DNA from: Bacillota bacterium
GTDB taxonomy: Bacteria; Bacillota; Sulfobacillia; JAJZYS01; JAJYTV01
Direction of reading: 5' to 3'
NCBI GenBank assembly: GCA_021793645.1
Contig: JAJYSJ010000015.1
Coordinates: forward strand, 1 to 59,423
Length of the DNA: 59,423 nt
The notes beneath the pieces are model-generated. The model ran no database searches and was not told the DNA's origin. It was given only the letters and a program-made list of their open reading frames with translations. Below, piece after piece: positions 1 through 9,232 of the stretch; the stretch's first letter is position 1; each line of letters starts with the position of its first letter. The position numbers were made by a program, and so were the translations under genes.

Positions 1-127
1 CCCCGCCAAAGTTGCCGCTGGGATAACCGGGACCAGTCAGGAGAACTACTCCCAGGGTCTTTGCACCCGTGACACATTCCCCGGGCTTCCCTTCGGAATC
101 TCCGCCATTCAGGGCGGGGAGGTTCAA
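1..127 (+). mobile_element. Right end of an IS200/IS605-type element (cut by window edge)
   Basis: Bases 52-127 are repeated with three mismatches and no gaps at 14384-14459, next to a tnpA remnant. The segment ends in a hairpin of the kind found at IS605-family right ends: CTCCGCC, a short ATTCA loop, then GGGCGGGGAG, followed by GTTCAA. Bases 1-51 are not shared with the second copy and may be the tail of a tnpB-like gene reading rightwards, but no frame gives a recognisable TnpB C-terminus. Family call rests on the hairpin form and on tnpA at the sister copy. Confidence 0.6.
52..127 (+). repeat. 76-bp direct repeat, copy 1
   Basis: Matches 14384-14459 in the same orientation at 73 of 76 positions by eye. 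The three differences all fall in the terminal hairpin, whose stem pairs better in this copy. The two copies bracket the complete nuo operon. Confidence 0.85.
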
Positions 128-303
128 CGATATCCGCAGGATGAGGACGCAAACGTCACGGTATACCTTCATCGCGTCAAGGATCTGCCGATTGACGCAA
201 CGGCGATCTGCTGAAGCCTCGACCATCTGGCGAGGTCGAACGCCCTTAGGCGTCGTAAAGACGTCTCGCGAGAGCCGCTGCCTCACTTCCGTTGGGAATA
301 TCC
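128..303. other. Non-coding stretch between IS end and nuo terminator
   Basis: No convincing gene, RNA or promoter is seen. Short frames here have no ribosome binding site and no family resemblance. Confidence 0.5.
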
Positions 304-340
304 AAAGGGCCGCCCCCGCGCAGTTGCGCTGGGGCGGCCC
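304..340 (-). terminator. Terminator of the nuo operon
   Basis: Inverted repeat GGGCCGCCCC / GGGGCGGCCC at 307-340, only 12 bp after the nuoN stop. On the minus strand the stem is followed by TTT (304-306). Position at the end of a 13-kb operon supports the call although the T-run is short. Confidence 0.75.
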
Positions 341-351
341 CATCCGTCTCT

Positions 352-1794
352 CTACAGTCCGTAGATCGCGTGCACCGCGTGCTGCAAGGGCCCGGTCAAC
401 AGGCCCGGCAGGATGCCCAGCACCAGCGTGCCCACCAGCATCGCGCCGACCGCAACGTGTGCCGTCCAGTGCGCCTTCTCGGGAAACAGGGACGCCTCTT
501 CGCTGTGCGTGAACATCAGCAGCACAGGCCGCAGGTAGTAGTACAGGCTGATCATCGTGCCCACTACGATCGCGACCGCCAGCAGGATTCCTCCGCTCGA
601 CACGGCCGCACGCAGGATGTAGAACTTCCCGGGGAAGCCGACCAGCGGCGGGATGGAAGCGAGGGATAGCAAAAACAGCGTCATGGCGACCGCGAGCCAT
701 GGCCGGCGGTAGACGAGACCGCGGTAGGAGGCAATTTCCGCCCCTTCCTCGTTCTTGCCTGAGAGCGCCGCGATGACCGCGAAGGCGCCAAGATTCATGA
801 AGGCGTAGGCGACGAGGTAGAACATCCCAGCGCCAATGCCCATCTGGCTGTTCGCGGCGATGGCCACGACAAGGTAGCCGGCCTGTGCAATGCCGGAGTA
901 GGCGAGCATGCGCTTCATGTTCGTCTGGCGCAGCGCTGCGAGGTTGCCAAAGAGCAGCGTCAGAACCGCGATGAAGGCGATCAGCGGCTGCCAGTGCACG
1001 AGTCCCGCGGGCAGAGCGACCGTCAGGATGCGCACAAGCGCACCGAATGCCGCGGCCTTCGTGCCAACCGACATGAATGCCGTCACCGGGGTCGGTGACC
1101 CTTCGTACACGTCCGGCACCCACTGGTGGAACGGCACCAGGGCCAGTTTGAACGCCAGGCCGACGATCACGAATGCAGCCCCGAGTTCAAGGAAGAGGGG
1201 GTGCGACGTGAAGTTCTGCAAGATAGCGGTCTGGATTCCGCTCAGCGAGACCTGGCCTGTCGCACCGTAGAGGAATGCTAGGCCGTAGAGGAAGATACCC
1301 GAGGAGAACGCCCCCACAAGGAGGTACTTCATCGCCGCTTCCTTTGACGTCGAACGGTCGCGGCGGAAGCCAGCGAGGATGTAGAGCGGCAGCGACAGCA
1401 CCTCGAGTCCGAGGAAGATCGAGAGCAGTTCGACCGCCGAGGTAAGCACCATCATGCCGATTGCGGCCCAGAGGACGAGCGCGACGTAGTCCGGTCCCGG
1501 CTCGACCTCACGCATCCCGAGCAGGAACGCGACCAGCGCCGAGATCAGGATGGTGGCGTTCATCGCGATGGCGAAGTGGTCTGCGACGATCGCGCCGCCG
1601 AACCCGACCTCGACCTTGCCCCAGAGTACCGGCAGAACCGCAATCGCCGCGAGCACGCCGATCATGCCGAGGTAGTTCAGCAGATGCCCGCGCCGCTCCG
1701 GCAGAAACAGCGCCACGAAGAGCGCGAGCACGGACGTGGCGAGGAGGATGATCTCAGGAAGCACGCTCAGGGGGTTGATGACTGGGAAGTTCAC
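352..1794 (-). CDS. nuoN: NADH-quinone oxidoreductase subunit N
   Basis: Membrane-arm subunit of respiratory complex I, related to Mrp-type antiporters and one of three proton-translocating subunits. 480 aa, hydrophobic throughout with about 14 predicted membrane spans. It carries the antiporter core around residues 110-290, including the segment VGLAFKLALVPFHQWVPDVY, with the lysine and helix-breaking proline typical of NuoL/M/N. The GTG start overlaps the nuoM stop as GTGA, indicating translational coupling. Last gene of the operon and directly followed by a hairpin terminator. Confidence 0.95.
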   Translation of the reverse strand: MNFPVINPLSVLPEIILLATSVLALFVALFLPERRGHLLNYLGMIGVLAAIAVLPVLWGKVEVGFGGAIVADHFAIAMNATILISALVAFLLGMREVEPGPDYVALVLWAAIGMMVLTSAVELLSIFLGLEVLSLPLYILAGFRRDRSTSKEAAMKYLLVGAFSSGIFLYGLAFLYGATGQVSLSGIQTAILQNFTSHPLFLELGAAFVIVGLAFKLALVPFHQWVPDVYEGSPTPVTAFMSVGTKAAAFGALVRILTVALPAGLVHWQPLIAFIAVLTLLFGNLAALRQTNMKRMLAYSGIAQAGYLVVAIAANSQMGIGAGMFYLVAYAFMNLGAFAVIAALSGKNEEGAEIASYRGLVYRRPWLAVAMTLFLLSLASIPPLVGFPGKFYILRAAVSSGGILLAVAIVVGTMISLYYYLRPVLLMFTHSEEASLFPEKAHWTAHVAVGAMLVGTLVLGILPGLLTGPLQHAVHAIYGL

Positions 1795-3287
1795 TTGCCT
1801 GCCACCTCCGACGTCGCAGTGGCCCTCGTGGTTGCCGCCACCCCGACCGACTGCGTCACACTCTTCAGCGGGCGCGACACCGCGCGCGGCACCGGGTTCG
1901 GGTAGAGGCCAAGGACGAACATCAGCACGATGAGCGGTGCCACGAGCGCGATCTGCATCCCGCCGATCTCCGGCCTTCCGCCCGGCTGGTCAGTAGACGG
2001 CGCCGTTCCATGCGCGACCTTCTGGAACAGACGGATGAAGTAGGCGGCGGCCAGGATCACCGAGATCACCGCAATCCAGGCCCAGACCGGCTGGACGAGG
2101 TAGACGCCGGTGAGGATCGTAATCTCTCCGGCGAAGCCCTGCAGTCCCGGCAATCCGAGCGCCGTGAGGACGGTTATCAAGAACAGGCCCGCAAGGATCG
2201 GTCCACGCGCTTCAAGACCGCCCATGGCCTGCAGGTCGCGCGTGCCCATGCGCTCCTCGACGACGCCGAAGAGCAGGAAGAGTGCAGTGGCGTAGATGCC
2301 GTGGTTGACCATCTGCAGCACGGCACCCTCGAGTCCCGTGTAGCTCAGTGCCGCGATGCCGAGCAGGACGAGCCCAAGGTGCGACAGCGACGAGTATCCG
2401 ATGACGAGCTTGCCGTCGCGCTGCGTAAGGGCGACGAGCGCGCCATAGAGGATGCTCGCGAGGGCGATCACCCCAAGTGCGGGGGCGAAGCGGTGCGCCG
2501 CGACCGGCATCAGCGGGAGCGCGATGCGCAGGAATCCGTAGAGCGCCGTCTTCGACAGCACGGCGGACAGCATCGCGGTGACCGGCGCCGGCGATTCGGC
2601 GTAGGCTTCCGGCATCCAGCTGTGGAACGGGAACGCAGGGATCTTTACGAGGAAGGCGATGGCGAACCCGGCGAACACCCACATCTGCACGCTCGTGGGC
2701 AGCACGAGGTGTTGCAGCACCGGCAGCGAGAAGCTCCAGCTGCCGAACTGCAAGAACGCTTCGTAGCCCAGCGTGACAATCGCGACCAGCATCAGAAGGC
2801 TCGGCGCCAAGGAGTAGATGAGGAACTTGATCGCTGCCTTTGCGCGGCGCGGACCGCCGAAGCCGGCGATCAAGAGGTACGCGGGGATGATCATCGCTTC
2901 CCAGAATACGTAGAAGACGAAGAGGTCGGCCGCCAGGAACGTGCCTAGACTGAACGCCTCGAGCAGGAGAAAGAGCACATAGTAGGTTCGAGGCCTAGCC
3001 GGCGTCCAGGCGATCGCGACCGCCGTGACAAGCGCCGTCAGGATCGTGAGAACCAGCGACAGCCCGTCGAGTCCGAGTGCCCAGTGGACGCCCCAGGCCT
3101 CCACCCAGGTGACGCTCGAGAGCATTCCGTAGGCGCCGGAGTGGCCGAACGCCGATGGGATCAGCACCAGCGAAACCGCCAGCGTCAGCAGCGCCGCAAT
3201 GAACGCCCCACCCCGCGCAGCCCGTTCGGGCAGGAGGAGGAGCAGGAGCGCGCCGATGATCGGCAGGAAGAACAGCAGCTCTAGCAT
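1791..3287 (-). CDS. nuoM: NADH-quinone oxidoreductase subunit M
   Basis: Antiporter-like membrane subunit of complex I, about 498 aa, normal for the family. Motifs seen include the conserved KIPAFPFHSWMPEAYAESP segment in mid protein and the glutamate-containing FYVFWEAMIIP helix near residue 130. The start chosen (ATG at 3287, MLELLFFLP) has GGGAGGTG at proper distance. An upstream in-frame ATG at 3302 overlaps the nuoL stop as TAATG but has poorer spacing, so the protein could be five residues longer. Lies between nuoL and nuoN and is coupled to nuoN by a 4-bp overlap. Confidence 0.95.
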   Translation of the reverse strand: MLELLFFLPIIGALLLLLLPERAARGGAFIAALLTLAVSLVLIPSAFGHSGAYGMLSSVTWVEAWGVHWALGLDGLSLVLTILTALVTAVAIAWTPARPRTYYVLFLLLEAFSLGTFLAADLFVFYVFWEAMIIPAYLLIAGFGGPRRAKAAIKFLIYSLAPSLLMLVAIVTLGYEAFLQFGSWSFSLPVLQHLVLPTSVQMWVFAGFAIAFLVKIPAFPFHSWMPEAYAESPAPVTAMLSAVLSKTALYGFLRIALPLMPVAAHRFAPALGVIALASILYGALVALTQRDGKLVIGYSSLSHLGLVLLGIAALSYTGLEGAVLQMVNHGIYATALFLLFGVVEERMGTRDLQAMGGLEARGPILAGLFLITVLTALGLPGLQGFAGEITILTGVYLVQPVWAWIAVISVILAAAYFIRLFQKVAHGTAPSTDQPGGRPEIGGMQIALVAPLIVLMFVLGLYPNPVPRAVSRPLKSVTQSVGVAATTRATATSEVAGK

Positions 3288-3301
3288 CCCAACACCTCCC
3301 A

Positions 3302-5173
3302 TTACACCAGGGTGAGGTAGGCGACCACGAACACGCCGCCGATCAGCACGGCGAGGCCATAGCGCCTCAGGTAGCCGCTCTGGAAGGGAGCGAGCGCTTC
3401 GCCCCAGCCCTTCACGAGCGCTGCGATGCCCATCACGATGCCGTCGACCACGACGCGGTCAAAGAGGTCCGCCAGCACCGCAAGGCGGTCGACGGTCCAG
3501 ACGAACACCGCGTGGCCGATCTCATCGATGTAGTACTTGTTGTAGAGCACCTTGTGGATTGGCCGGAGGCCTTCGGGCAGCTCCTCGCGCACCTGACGGC
3601 CGAAGAGGTTCCAGGCGACCCAGACCGCCGCGAGCACCAGGACGCTCGTCAGTGCAATGGCGCCCCAGTTCGGCGCGGTGGCCGCTGCCGGCAGGAGTCC
3701 TCCGGGATAACGCGAGTAGACTGGTGCGAGCCACTGGTCGAAGAGGTTCCAAGCGCCCGGCACCGCAAGGTAGCCGCCCAGCAGCGCGCCGATCGCCAGC
3801 ACGACGAGCGGCACCGTCATGACGGGCGGAGACTCGTGCGGGTGCCCGTCGCCGCGATACGTCCCGTGGAAGACCAGGAAGAACAGGCGGAAGATGTAGA
3901 GTGCCGAGAAGAACGCGGCAACGACACCCACCAGCCAGAGCCAGAAGTGGCCTGTAGCCAGCGCCTCGCCGAGGATCGCGTCTTTCGAGAAGAAGCCGGA
4001 GAAGAACGGCACTCCGGCGTTCGCCGCCGTACCGATCAGGAACGTCCAGTAGGTGATCGGCAGGAACTTCTTCAGGCCGCCCATCTTGCGCATGTCCTGC
4101 TCGCCGGAGAGGGCGTGGATCACGGAACCCGCGCCGAGGAACAGCAGCGCCTTGAAGAAGGCGTGCATCGTCAGGTGGAAGATGCCTGCCGCGTAAGCCG
4201 AAATGCCCACCGCGAGGAACATGTAGCCGAGCTGGGAGACCGTGGAGTACGCGATGACGCGCTTGATGTCGTTCTGCACGAGCGCGATCGTCGCCGCGAA
4301 GAGCGCCGTGAAGGCGCCGATCCCTGCGACCCACTCCGCCGCCACCGGTGCTGCGTGGAAGATCGGGTAGGCGCGCGCTATGAGGTAGACGCCCGCCGTA
4401 ACCATCGTGGCCGCGTGGATCAGGGCGGACACTGGAGTCGGGCCCTCCATGGCGTCCGGCAGCCAGACGTGCAGCGGGAATTGCGCCGACTTGGCGGCGG
4501 CGCCGAGATACAGGAGGAAGGCGATCAGCTCGACCTGCAGGCTCGTCAGCGACGAAATGTGCGAGAACACCCCGGAGTAGCTGACCCGTCCGAGCGTCAT
4601 CACGAGGATGAAGATCGCCAGCATGATGCCGACGTCGCCCGCCACGTTCAACACGAGGGCCTTGCGCGCCGCGGACACCGCAGACGGCCGCGTGTGCCAG
4701 AAGCCGATCAGGAGGTACGATGCGAGGCCCACGGCTCCCCACCCGACCAGCAGGAAGAGGAAATTGTCCGCCGTGACGAGCACCAGCATCGCGAACGCGA
4801 ACAGGTTCAGATAGGAGAAGAAGCGCTGGAAGTTCGCGTCGTCGTGCATGTACCCGATCGAGTACAGGTGGATCAGGAACCCGATGCCCGTGACGATCAA
4901 AAGGAAGATCGCGGACAGCGGATCGATCAACAGGCCGAAGTGCAGGCTGAGGGACCCTGCCTTGATCCACTGCCAGTACACGGGATCGAAGCTGCGCTGA
5001 GCTGGCGGCAGCGAGAGCATCCTTAGGAAGACCGAGACTGCCCAGACGAACGCGAGGGCCATCGCCCCAACCGTGACGTAGGACGTGGCCTTGCGGCCCA
5101 GGCTGCGCCCGAAGACGGCAGCGATCAGGCTGCCAAGCGCTGGTAGGAGAAGGATCCCGATTGCGTCTTGCAT
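3302..5173 (-). CDS. nuoL: NADH-quinone oxidoreductase subunit L
   Basis: Largest antiporter-like membrane subunit of complex I, 623 aa. It holds the proton-channel core with AAKSAQFPLHVWLPDAMEGP near residue 230 and the HAATMVTAGVYL helix. The C-terminal part has the long amphipathic-helix region typical of NuoL. ATG at 5173 preceded by GGGGTAGG. Follows nuoK after a 3-bp gap. Confidence 0.96.
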   Translation of the reverse strand: MQDAIGILLLPALGSLIAAVFGRSLGRKATSYVTVGAMALAFVWAVSVFLRMLSLPPAQRSFDPVYWQWIKAGSLSLHFGLLIDPLSAIFLLIVTGIGFLIHLYSIGYMHDDANFQRFFSYLNLFAFAMLVLVTADNFLFLLVGWGAVGLASYLLIGFWHTRPSAVSAARKALVLNVAGDVGIMLAIFILVMTLGRVSYSGVFSHISSLTSLQVELIAFLLYLGAAAKSAQFPLHVWLPDAMEGPTPVSALIHAATMVTAGVYLIARAYPIFHAAPVAAEWVAGIGAFTALFAATIALVQNDIKRVIAYSTVSQLGYMFLAVGISAYAAGIFHLTMHAFFKALLFLGAGSVIHALSGEQDMRKMGGLKKFLPITYWTFLIGTAANAGVPFFSGFFSKDAILGEALATGHFWLWLVGVVAAFFSALYIFRLFFLVFHGTYRGDGHPHESPPVMTVPLVVLAIGALLGGYLAVPGAWNLFDQWLAPVYSRYPGGLLPAAATAPNWGAIALTSVLVLAAVWVAWNLFGRQVREELPEGLRPIHKVLYNKYYIDEIGHAVFVWTVDRLAVLADLFDRVVVDGIVMGIAALVKGWGEALAPFQSGYLRRYGLAVLIGGVFVVAYLTLV

Positions 5174-5176
5174 ATC

Positions 5177-5479
5177 CTACCCCTTCATCACGTTGAGTTC
5201 GTCGACGTCGGCATGCTCTCGGTTTCGGAACACGAGAACGATGATAGCCAGACCGATTGCCACTTCGGCCGCCGCGACCGTGATCACGAGGAAGACGAAC
5301 ACGTGGCCAGCCATGTTCAGGTACTGACGGGCGAATGCGACGAAGCTGAGATTCACCGCGTTCCACATCAGTTCGACCGACATGAACATCTGCAAGGGGT
5401 TGCGGCGGATAAGCACGCCGACCGTGCCGATCGAGAAGAGCAGGGCGGAGAGGATCAGATAGTACGAAATCGGCACCAT
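5177..5479 (-). CDS. nuoK: NADH-quinone oxidoreductase subunit K
   Basis: Small complex I membrane subunit of 100 aa, the exact family length, with three membrane spans. Two conserved membrane glutamates of NuoK are visible, in the SVELMWNAVNL and AAAEVAIGL helices. The start at 5479 (MVPISYYLILSA) has GGAGGGAGG upstream and is preferred over a longer frame beginning at 5509. Sits between nuoJ and nuoL. Confidence 0.95.
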   Translation of the reverse strand: MVPISYYLILSALLFSIGTVGVLIRRNPLQMFMSVELMWNAVNLSFVAFARQYLNMAGHVFVFLVITVAAAEVAIGLAIIVLVFRNREHADVDELNVMKG

Positions 5480-5495
5480 GCTGTGTCCTCCCTCC

Positions 5496-6017
5496 TTATC
5501 GGTTCGCACCGTGCTCTCGGCCGAGCACGATGACGCCGATGACTGCGACGAGCAGCACGACTGCCGTCAGTTCGAACGGCAGGAGGTACTGCGTGAAGAG
5601 TGCTGTGCCGAAGGCCGCGATGCTGCCGAAGCTGCCGACATTCGGTCCAGCGAGGCTGCTGATCCAGTCGGCGCCGAGCATCACATGCGCGACCAGCACG
5701 AGCAGGATGAACCCGAAAAGGCCCGCGAGCAGGAACTGGTAGGCAAGGCGGAAGCGGTGCTCTTCCTTCGGCGTCTTCGTACCGGCCATGAGCAGCGTGA
5801 CGACGAAGAGGAAGAGGACCATGACCGCGCCGGCGTAGACGAGGATCTCGACGACGGCCAGGAACTCTGCGTGCAGCAGCAGGAACAGAACGCCCAGCGC
5901 CGCGAGGTTCACGACGAGCGACAGCGCCGAGTGCACCGGGTTCCTCGCCAGCAGCACGCCGCCGGCCCCCACGATCGCTACCGCGGCCGCGAGCCAGAAG
6001 ACGACCGAACTCAGCAT
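5496..6017 (-). CDS. nuoJ: NADH-quinone oxidoreductase subunit J
   Basis: Membrane subunit of complex I, 173 aa with five membrane spans. Recognised by its N-terminal helices, ARNPVHSALSLVVN and the YAGAVMVLFLFVV motif that in complex I contains the pi-bulge helix TM3. The start at ATG 6017 is preceded by AAAGGGGG. It follows nuoH directly after a hairpin, in the position normally preceded by nuoI. Confidence 0.94.
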   Translation of the reverse strand: MLSSVVFWLAAAVAIVGAGGVLLARNPVHSALSLVVNLAALGVLFLLLHAEFLAVVEILVYAGAVMVLFLFVVTLLMAGTKTPKEEHRFRLAYQFLLAGLFGFILLVLVAHVMLGADWISSLAGPNVGSFGSIAAFGTALFTQYLLPFELTAVVLLVAVIGVIVLGREHGANR

Positions 6018-6036
6018 CCGAAGACCCCCTTTAGAG

Positions 6037-6061
6037 GGGCCGGGGAACATTTCCCCGGCCC
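6037..6061. other. Perfect 11-bp hairpin between nuoH and nuoJ
   Basis: GGGCCGGGGAA, loop CAT, TTCCCCGGCCC: eleven uninterrupted base pairs with a three-base loop, beginning 2 bp after the nuoH stop. No T-run follows on either strand, so it looks like an mRNA-stability, processing or attenuation element rather than a complete intrinsic terminator. It occupies the slot where nuoI normally lies. Confidence 0.8.
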
Positions 6062-6063
6062 GG

Positions 6064-7044
6064 TTATCGTGCGATGGCTACCCAGACGGCGGTCGCGAGT
6101 GTGTTCAGGAGCGCCACCGGGAGCAGGACCTTCCAGCCGAACGCCATCAGCCGGTCGTAGCGCAGACGGGGCAGCGTGGCGCGCAGCCAGATGAAGAAGA
6201 ACATGAACAGCGCGATCTTGATCACGAACCAGATCTCCGGCGGCAGCCACGGACCGTGCCATCCGCCGAGGAACAGGGTCGTGGCCAAGCTGGATACCGT
6301 TATCATGTTGATGTACTCGGCCATCATGAACATCGCCCACTTCATGCCCGAGTACTCCGTGTGGTAGCCGGCGACAAGCTCGTTCTCTGCCTCCGGCAGG
6401 TCGAACGGCGCTCGGTTCGTCTCTGCGACCATGCAGATGACGTAGATCACGAAGCCGACGATCTGGGGACCGACGAACCAGAGGTTCCGCTGCGCCGAAA
6501 CGATGTTGTTGAGGTCGGCAGAGCCCGCAGCGATCAGGACTCCCGTCACCGAGAGGCCCATCGCCAGCTCGTAGGAGATGATCTGCGCAGTGGAGCGCAG
6601 ACCGCCCAGGAGGCTGTACTTGTTGTGCGAAGACCAGCCGGCGAGGATCAGTCCATAGACGCCCAGCGAGGTGATCGCGAAGAGGAAGAGGATGCCGACG
6701 TTCGGCCCGCCGATCTCCATGGGCACCGTCTGTCCGAAGATGTGCAGCGGCGGTCCCCACGGAATGACGGCGAACGCGAAGAGTGCAGCCACGAGGGAAA
6801 TCAGCGGAGCGATCAGGTAGACGAAGCGGTCCGCGCCGGTCGGGATGATCTCTTCTTTAAGAAGAAGCTTCAGTCCGTCGGCGACGAACTGGAGGGACCC
6901 TCCAGGTCCGACGCGGTTCGGGCCCGGGCGGAATTGGAACCGCCCGAGCACCTTGCGCTCGGTGAGGGTCATGATCCCGAAGACTGAAAGCAGCAGGATC
7001 GCCAGGACCAAGCCCTTGACCAGGATGATGATCACGGTCGCCAT
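6064..7044 (-). CDS. nuoH: NADH-quinone oxidoreductase subunit H
   Basis: Membrane subunit that links the hydrophilic and membrane arms of complex I and forms part of the quinone chamber. 326 aa, eight or so membrane spans. Visible motifs: LTERKVLGRFQFRPGPNRVG near residue 30, the acidic loop VAETNRAPFDLPEAENELVA and GYHTEYSGMKWAMF. ATG at 7044 (MATVIIILV) lies one base after the nuoG stop, with its GGGAGG inside the end of nuoG. An upstream frame extension reads through nuoG and is not used. Confidence 0.96.
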   Translation of the reverse strand: MATVIIILVKGLVLAILLLSVFGIMTLTERKVLGRFQFRPGPNRVGPGGSLQFVADGLKLLLKEEIIPTGADRFVYLIAPLISLVAALFAFAVIPWGPPLHIFGQTVPMEIGGPNVGILFLFAITSLGVYGLILAGWSSHNKYSLLGGLRSTAQIISYELAMGLSVTGVLIAAGSADLNNIVSAQRNLWFVGPQIVGFVIYVICMVAETNRAPFDLPEAENELVAGYHTEYSGMKWAMFMMAEYINMITVSSLATTLFLGGWHGPWLPPEIWFVIKIALFMFFFIWLRATLPRLRYDRLMAFGWKVLLPVALLNTLATAVWVAIAR

Positions 7045-7045
7045 C

Positions 7046-9232
7046 CTACTCCGACCTCCCCGCGAGTGCGCGAACTGCGGCTGCGCGTCCCAGCGCCCGG
7101 TTTGCGCCATCCTGTCCTGCGCGGACAAGCACGGCGCCCGGCGGCAGGCCTGGATCCTCGTGCAGTTCGGCGCGATAGCCGCCTACCTCGACCTCTTCCC
7201 CCTCCGCGACGCCCGCCTGGGCAGCCACATCGGCTGCGACCGCAACGCGCGCGCCGGGGATCAGGGAGTTGAGGAACGGGTCGGGGGTGACGCCCTTGTA
7301 GTAGATGCTCGCCGCGGCGATCGCCGCGCCCTCCGCGGGGCGGTAGCCGCCGGTAGGCGCCTGCGCTCCCTGGCGGCGCTCCTTGCCGAACAAGGGGGCG
7401 AGTGCCGCCTGCACCTCGGCGAGAATCCGGTCGTAATCCGCTTCGATGCCAAGCAGGCGGGCCATCAGCTCCCAGTCGTCTACGACGTTGACACCGCGGT
7501 CGGAGCCGGCGTAGTAGCGCTGGGCGCGCCCTTCCATGTTGACGAAGTGACCGTCCGACTCGGCCCAGGCTGCAACCGGCAGCACGAGGTCGGCACGCTC
7601 GGTCGTCTCGCTCGGCACGGTGCCGGCGACTGCGAGGAACGGAACCTTCTCGATCGCCTGTGCGGCAAGTTCCGCGTCAGGGAATTCCGAGAGGATGTCG
7701 TGGCCGAAGACAAGCAGCGTGTCGAACTGTCCCGCAGCGGCCGCTTCCAGCATGCCGCGCGCGTCGAGCCCGCCGTCCTGCGGCAAGAGCCCGGCCGCCT
7801 GCGCTCCGAAGGAGTTCGCAAGCGAACCCACGACGAGGGTCGCCGTCTCGCCGCTGCGCGCCTTGACGGCGGCGTCGAGAGCCGAGAAGACCGATTCGGA
7901 CTGCCCGTTCCAGATGAACAGCACCTTCTGCGCCGAGAGGAATGCCTGGCCGAGGTCGCCCTCTCCCTGCGCGATGGCGCGCAGCGTAGCGGCGATATCG
8001 GGCGTCTGCGCCTCCTGGTGGGGCATGTCGAGCAGGCCCTCGCGCGGCGAGACGCTCACGATGCGCAGTCCGCGCTTGCGCTCGAACTGGCGCAGGCGCA
8101 GGGCCAGCACTGGTGCCTCCTCGAGCAGTTCCGCGTCGAGCGAAATCACGAGATCGGCGTCGTTGACGTCATCGATGCGCCCTACGGGCCCCGGCGCGAT
8201 CGCCGTGTAGAGCGGCAGAACGCGGTGGTCGACGTTCTTGATGCCGGCATCTTGCACGAAGCGCCGCAGGAGGTATGCCGCCTCCAGCGAGTGACGGCCG
8301 CCGCCGAGGGCACCGCTCTTCCCACCCTGCATGCGCTCCTTGAGCACCGCGATCGCCTCGTCCCAGGAAACCGGTACGAGACGGCCTTCCTTGCGCAGCA
8401 TCGGCTGCTCAAGCCGGGTGCCATGGCTGAGGAAGCCGTAGCCGAAGCGGCCGCGGTCGCACAGCCAGCCCCAGTCGATCTCCTCGTTGTCGCGCGAGAG
8501 GATCCGCTTTACTTCGCCGTGGCGCACCGACAGCCGGATGTTGCAGCCGACCGGGCAGTGCGGGCAGACGGAGTCCACTTCGTCGAGGTCCCACGGGCGG
8601 GCCTTGAAGCGGAACGGACGCGATGTGAGCGCGCCGACCGGGCAGATCTCGATGGTGTTGCCGGAGAAGACGGAGTCGAACGTGCGCCCTTCGGCCGTGT
8701 CGATCACGGCGTGGCCGCCGCGGTCGTGGATCGTCAGCACGGGGTCACCCGCGACTTCGTCCATAAAGCGCACGCAGCGCGTGCACTGGATGCAGCGCTC
8801 CTGGTCGAGTTCGACGATCGGGCCGAGCGGGCGCGCCTTGTCGAGGTGGCGCTTGGGGTCCGCAAAGCGGGTCGCCTGCGGGCCGTAGCGGATCGAGTTG
8901 TTCTGCAGATCGCACTCGCCGCCCTTGTCGCAGATCGGGCAGTCGAGCGGATGGTTCGCCAGCAGGAATTCCAGCACGCCGGCGTGGGCCGTCTGCACCT
9001 CATCGGTGTCGGTGGAGACGACCATGCCCTCCGAGACGGGCGTGGCGCAGGCGGGCTGCAGCTTCGGCATCTTCTCGACGCGTACAAGGCACATGCGGCA
9101 GGCCGCCGCGGGATCCATGCGCGGATGGTAGCAGAAGATGGGGATCTCGATCCCCACCTGTTTGGCGGCGTCGAGGATCAGGGTCCCAGGCGGAACCTGC
9201 GCCTCGCGGCCGTCGATAGTAAGGGTGATCAA
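7046..9232 (-). CDS. nuoG: NADH-quinone oxidoreductase subunit G
   Basis: Iron-sulfur subunit of the complex I peripheral arm, 728 aa. The N-terminal ferredoxin-like part binds [2Fe-2S] N1b through C34, C45, C48 and C62. HPLDCPICDKGGECDLQN supplies N5 and part of N4 ligands, followed by RCIQCTRCVRF. CPHCPVGC plus a later Cys (GWLCDRGRFGYG) forms the extra N7-type cluster site, present only in some bacteria. The rest is the molybdopterin-oxidoreductase-like fold. The start is TTG at 9232 (preceded by GGGAGGT), overlapping the nuoF stop as TTGA; no ATG fits. Confidence 0.94.
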   Translation of the reverse strand: MITLTIDGREAQVPPGTLILDAAKQVGIEIPIFCYHPRMDPAAACRMCLVRVEKMPKLQPACATPVSEGMVVSTDTDEVQTAHAGVLEFLLANHPLDCPICDKGGECDLQNNSIRYGPQATRFADPKRHLDKARPLGPIVELDQERCIQCTRCVRFMDEVAGDPVLTIHDRGGHAVIDTAEGRTFDSVFSGNTIEICPVGALTSRPFRFKARPWDLDEVDSVCPHCPVGCNIRLSVRHGEVKRILSRDNEEIDWGWLCDRGRFGYGFLSHGTRLEQPMLRKEGRLVPVSWDEAIAVLKERMQGGKSGALGGGRHSLEAAYLLRRFVQDAGIKNVDHRVLPLYTAIAPGPVGRIDDVNDADLVISLDAELLEEAPVLALRLRQFERKRGLRIVSVSPREGLLDMPHQEAQTPDIAATLRAIAQGEGDLGQAFLSAQKVLFIWNGQSESVFSALDAAVKARSGETATLVVGSLANSFGAQAAGLLPQDGGLDARGMLEAAAAGQFDTLLVFGHDILSEFPDAELAAQAIEKVPFLAVAGTVPSETTERADLVLPVAAWAESDGHFVNMEGRAQRYYAGSDRGVNVVDDWELMARLLGIEADYDRILAEVQAALAPLFGKERRQGAQAPTGGYRPAEGAAIAAASIYYKGVTPDPFLNSLIPGARVAVAADVAAQAGVAEGEEVEVGGYRAELHEDPGLPPGAVLVRAGQDGANRALGRAAAVRALAGRSE

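Noticed and set aside
1-60. Possible tnpB C-terminus at the window edge
   Set aside because: Position before an IS605-type right end would fit, but none of the three plus frames shows TnpB zinc-finger or C-terminal motifs in so few bases.
3512-5026. 504-aa open frame on the plus strand opposite nuoL
   Set aside because: Mirror of the nuoL reading frame; composition biased to Arg/Glu/Asp/Gln as expected for an antisense shadow.
6018-6063. Hidden or split nuoI between nuoH and nuoJ
   Set aside because: Only 46 bp are available and no CxxCxxCxxxCP motif of a two-cluster ferredoxin occurs in any frame there; the long frame over nuoJ is a shadow.
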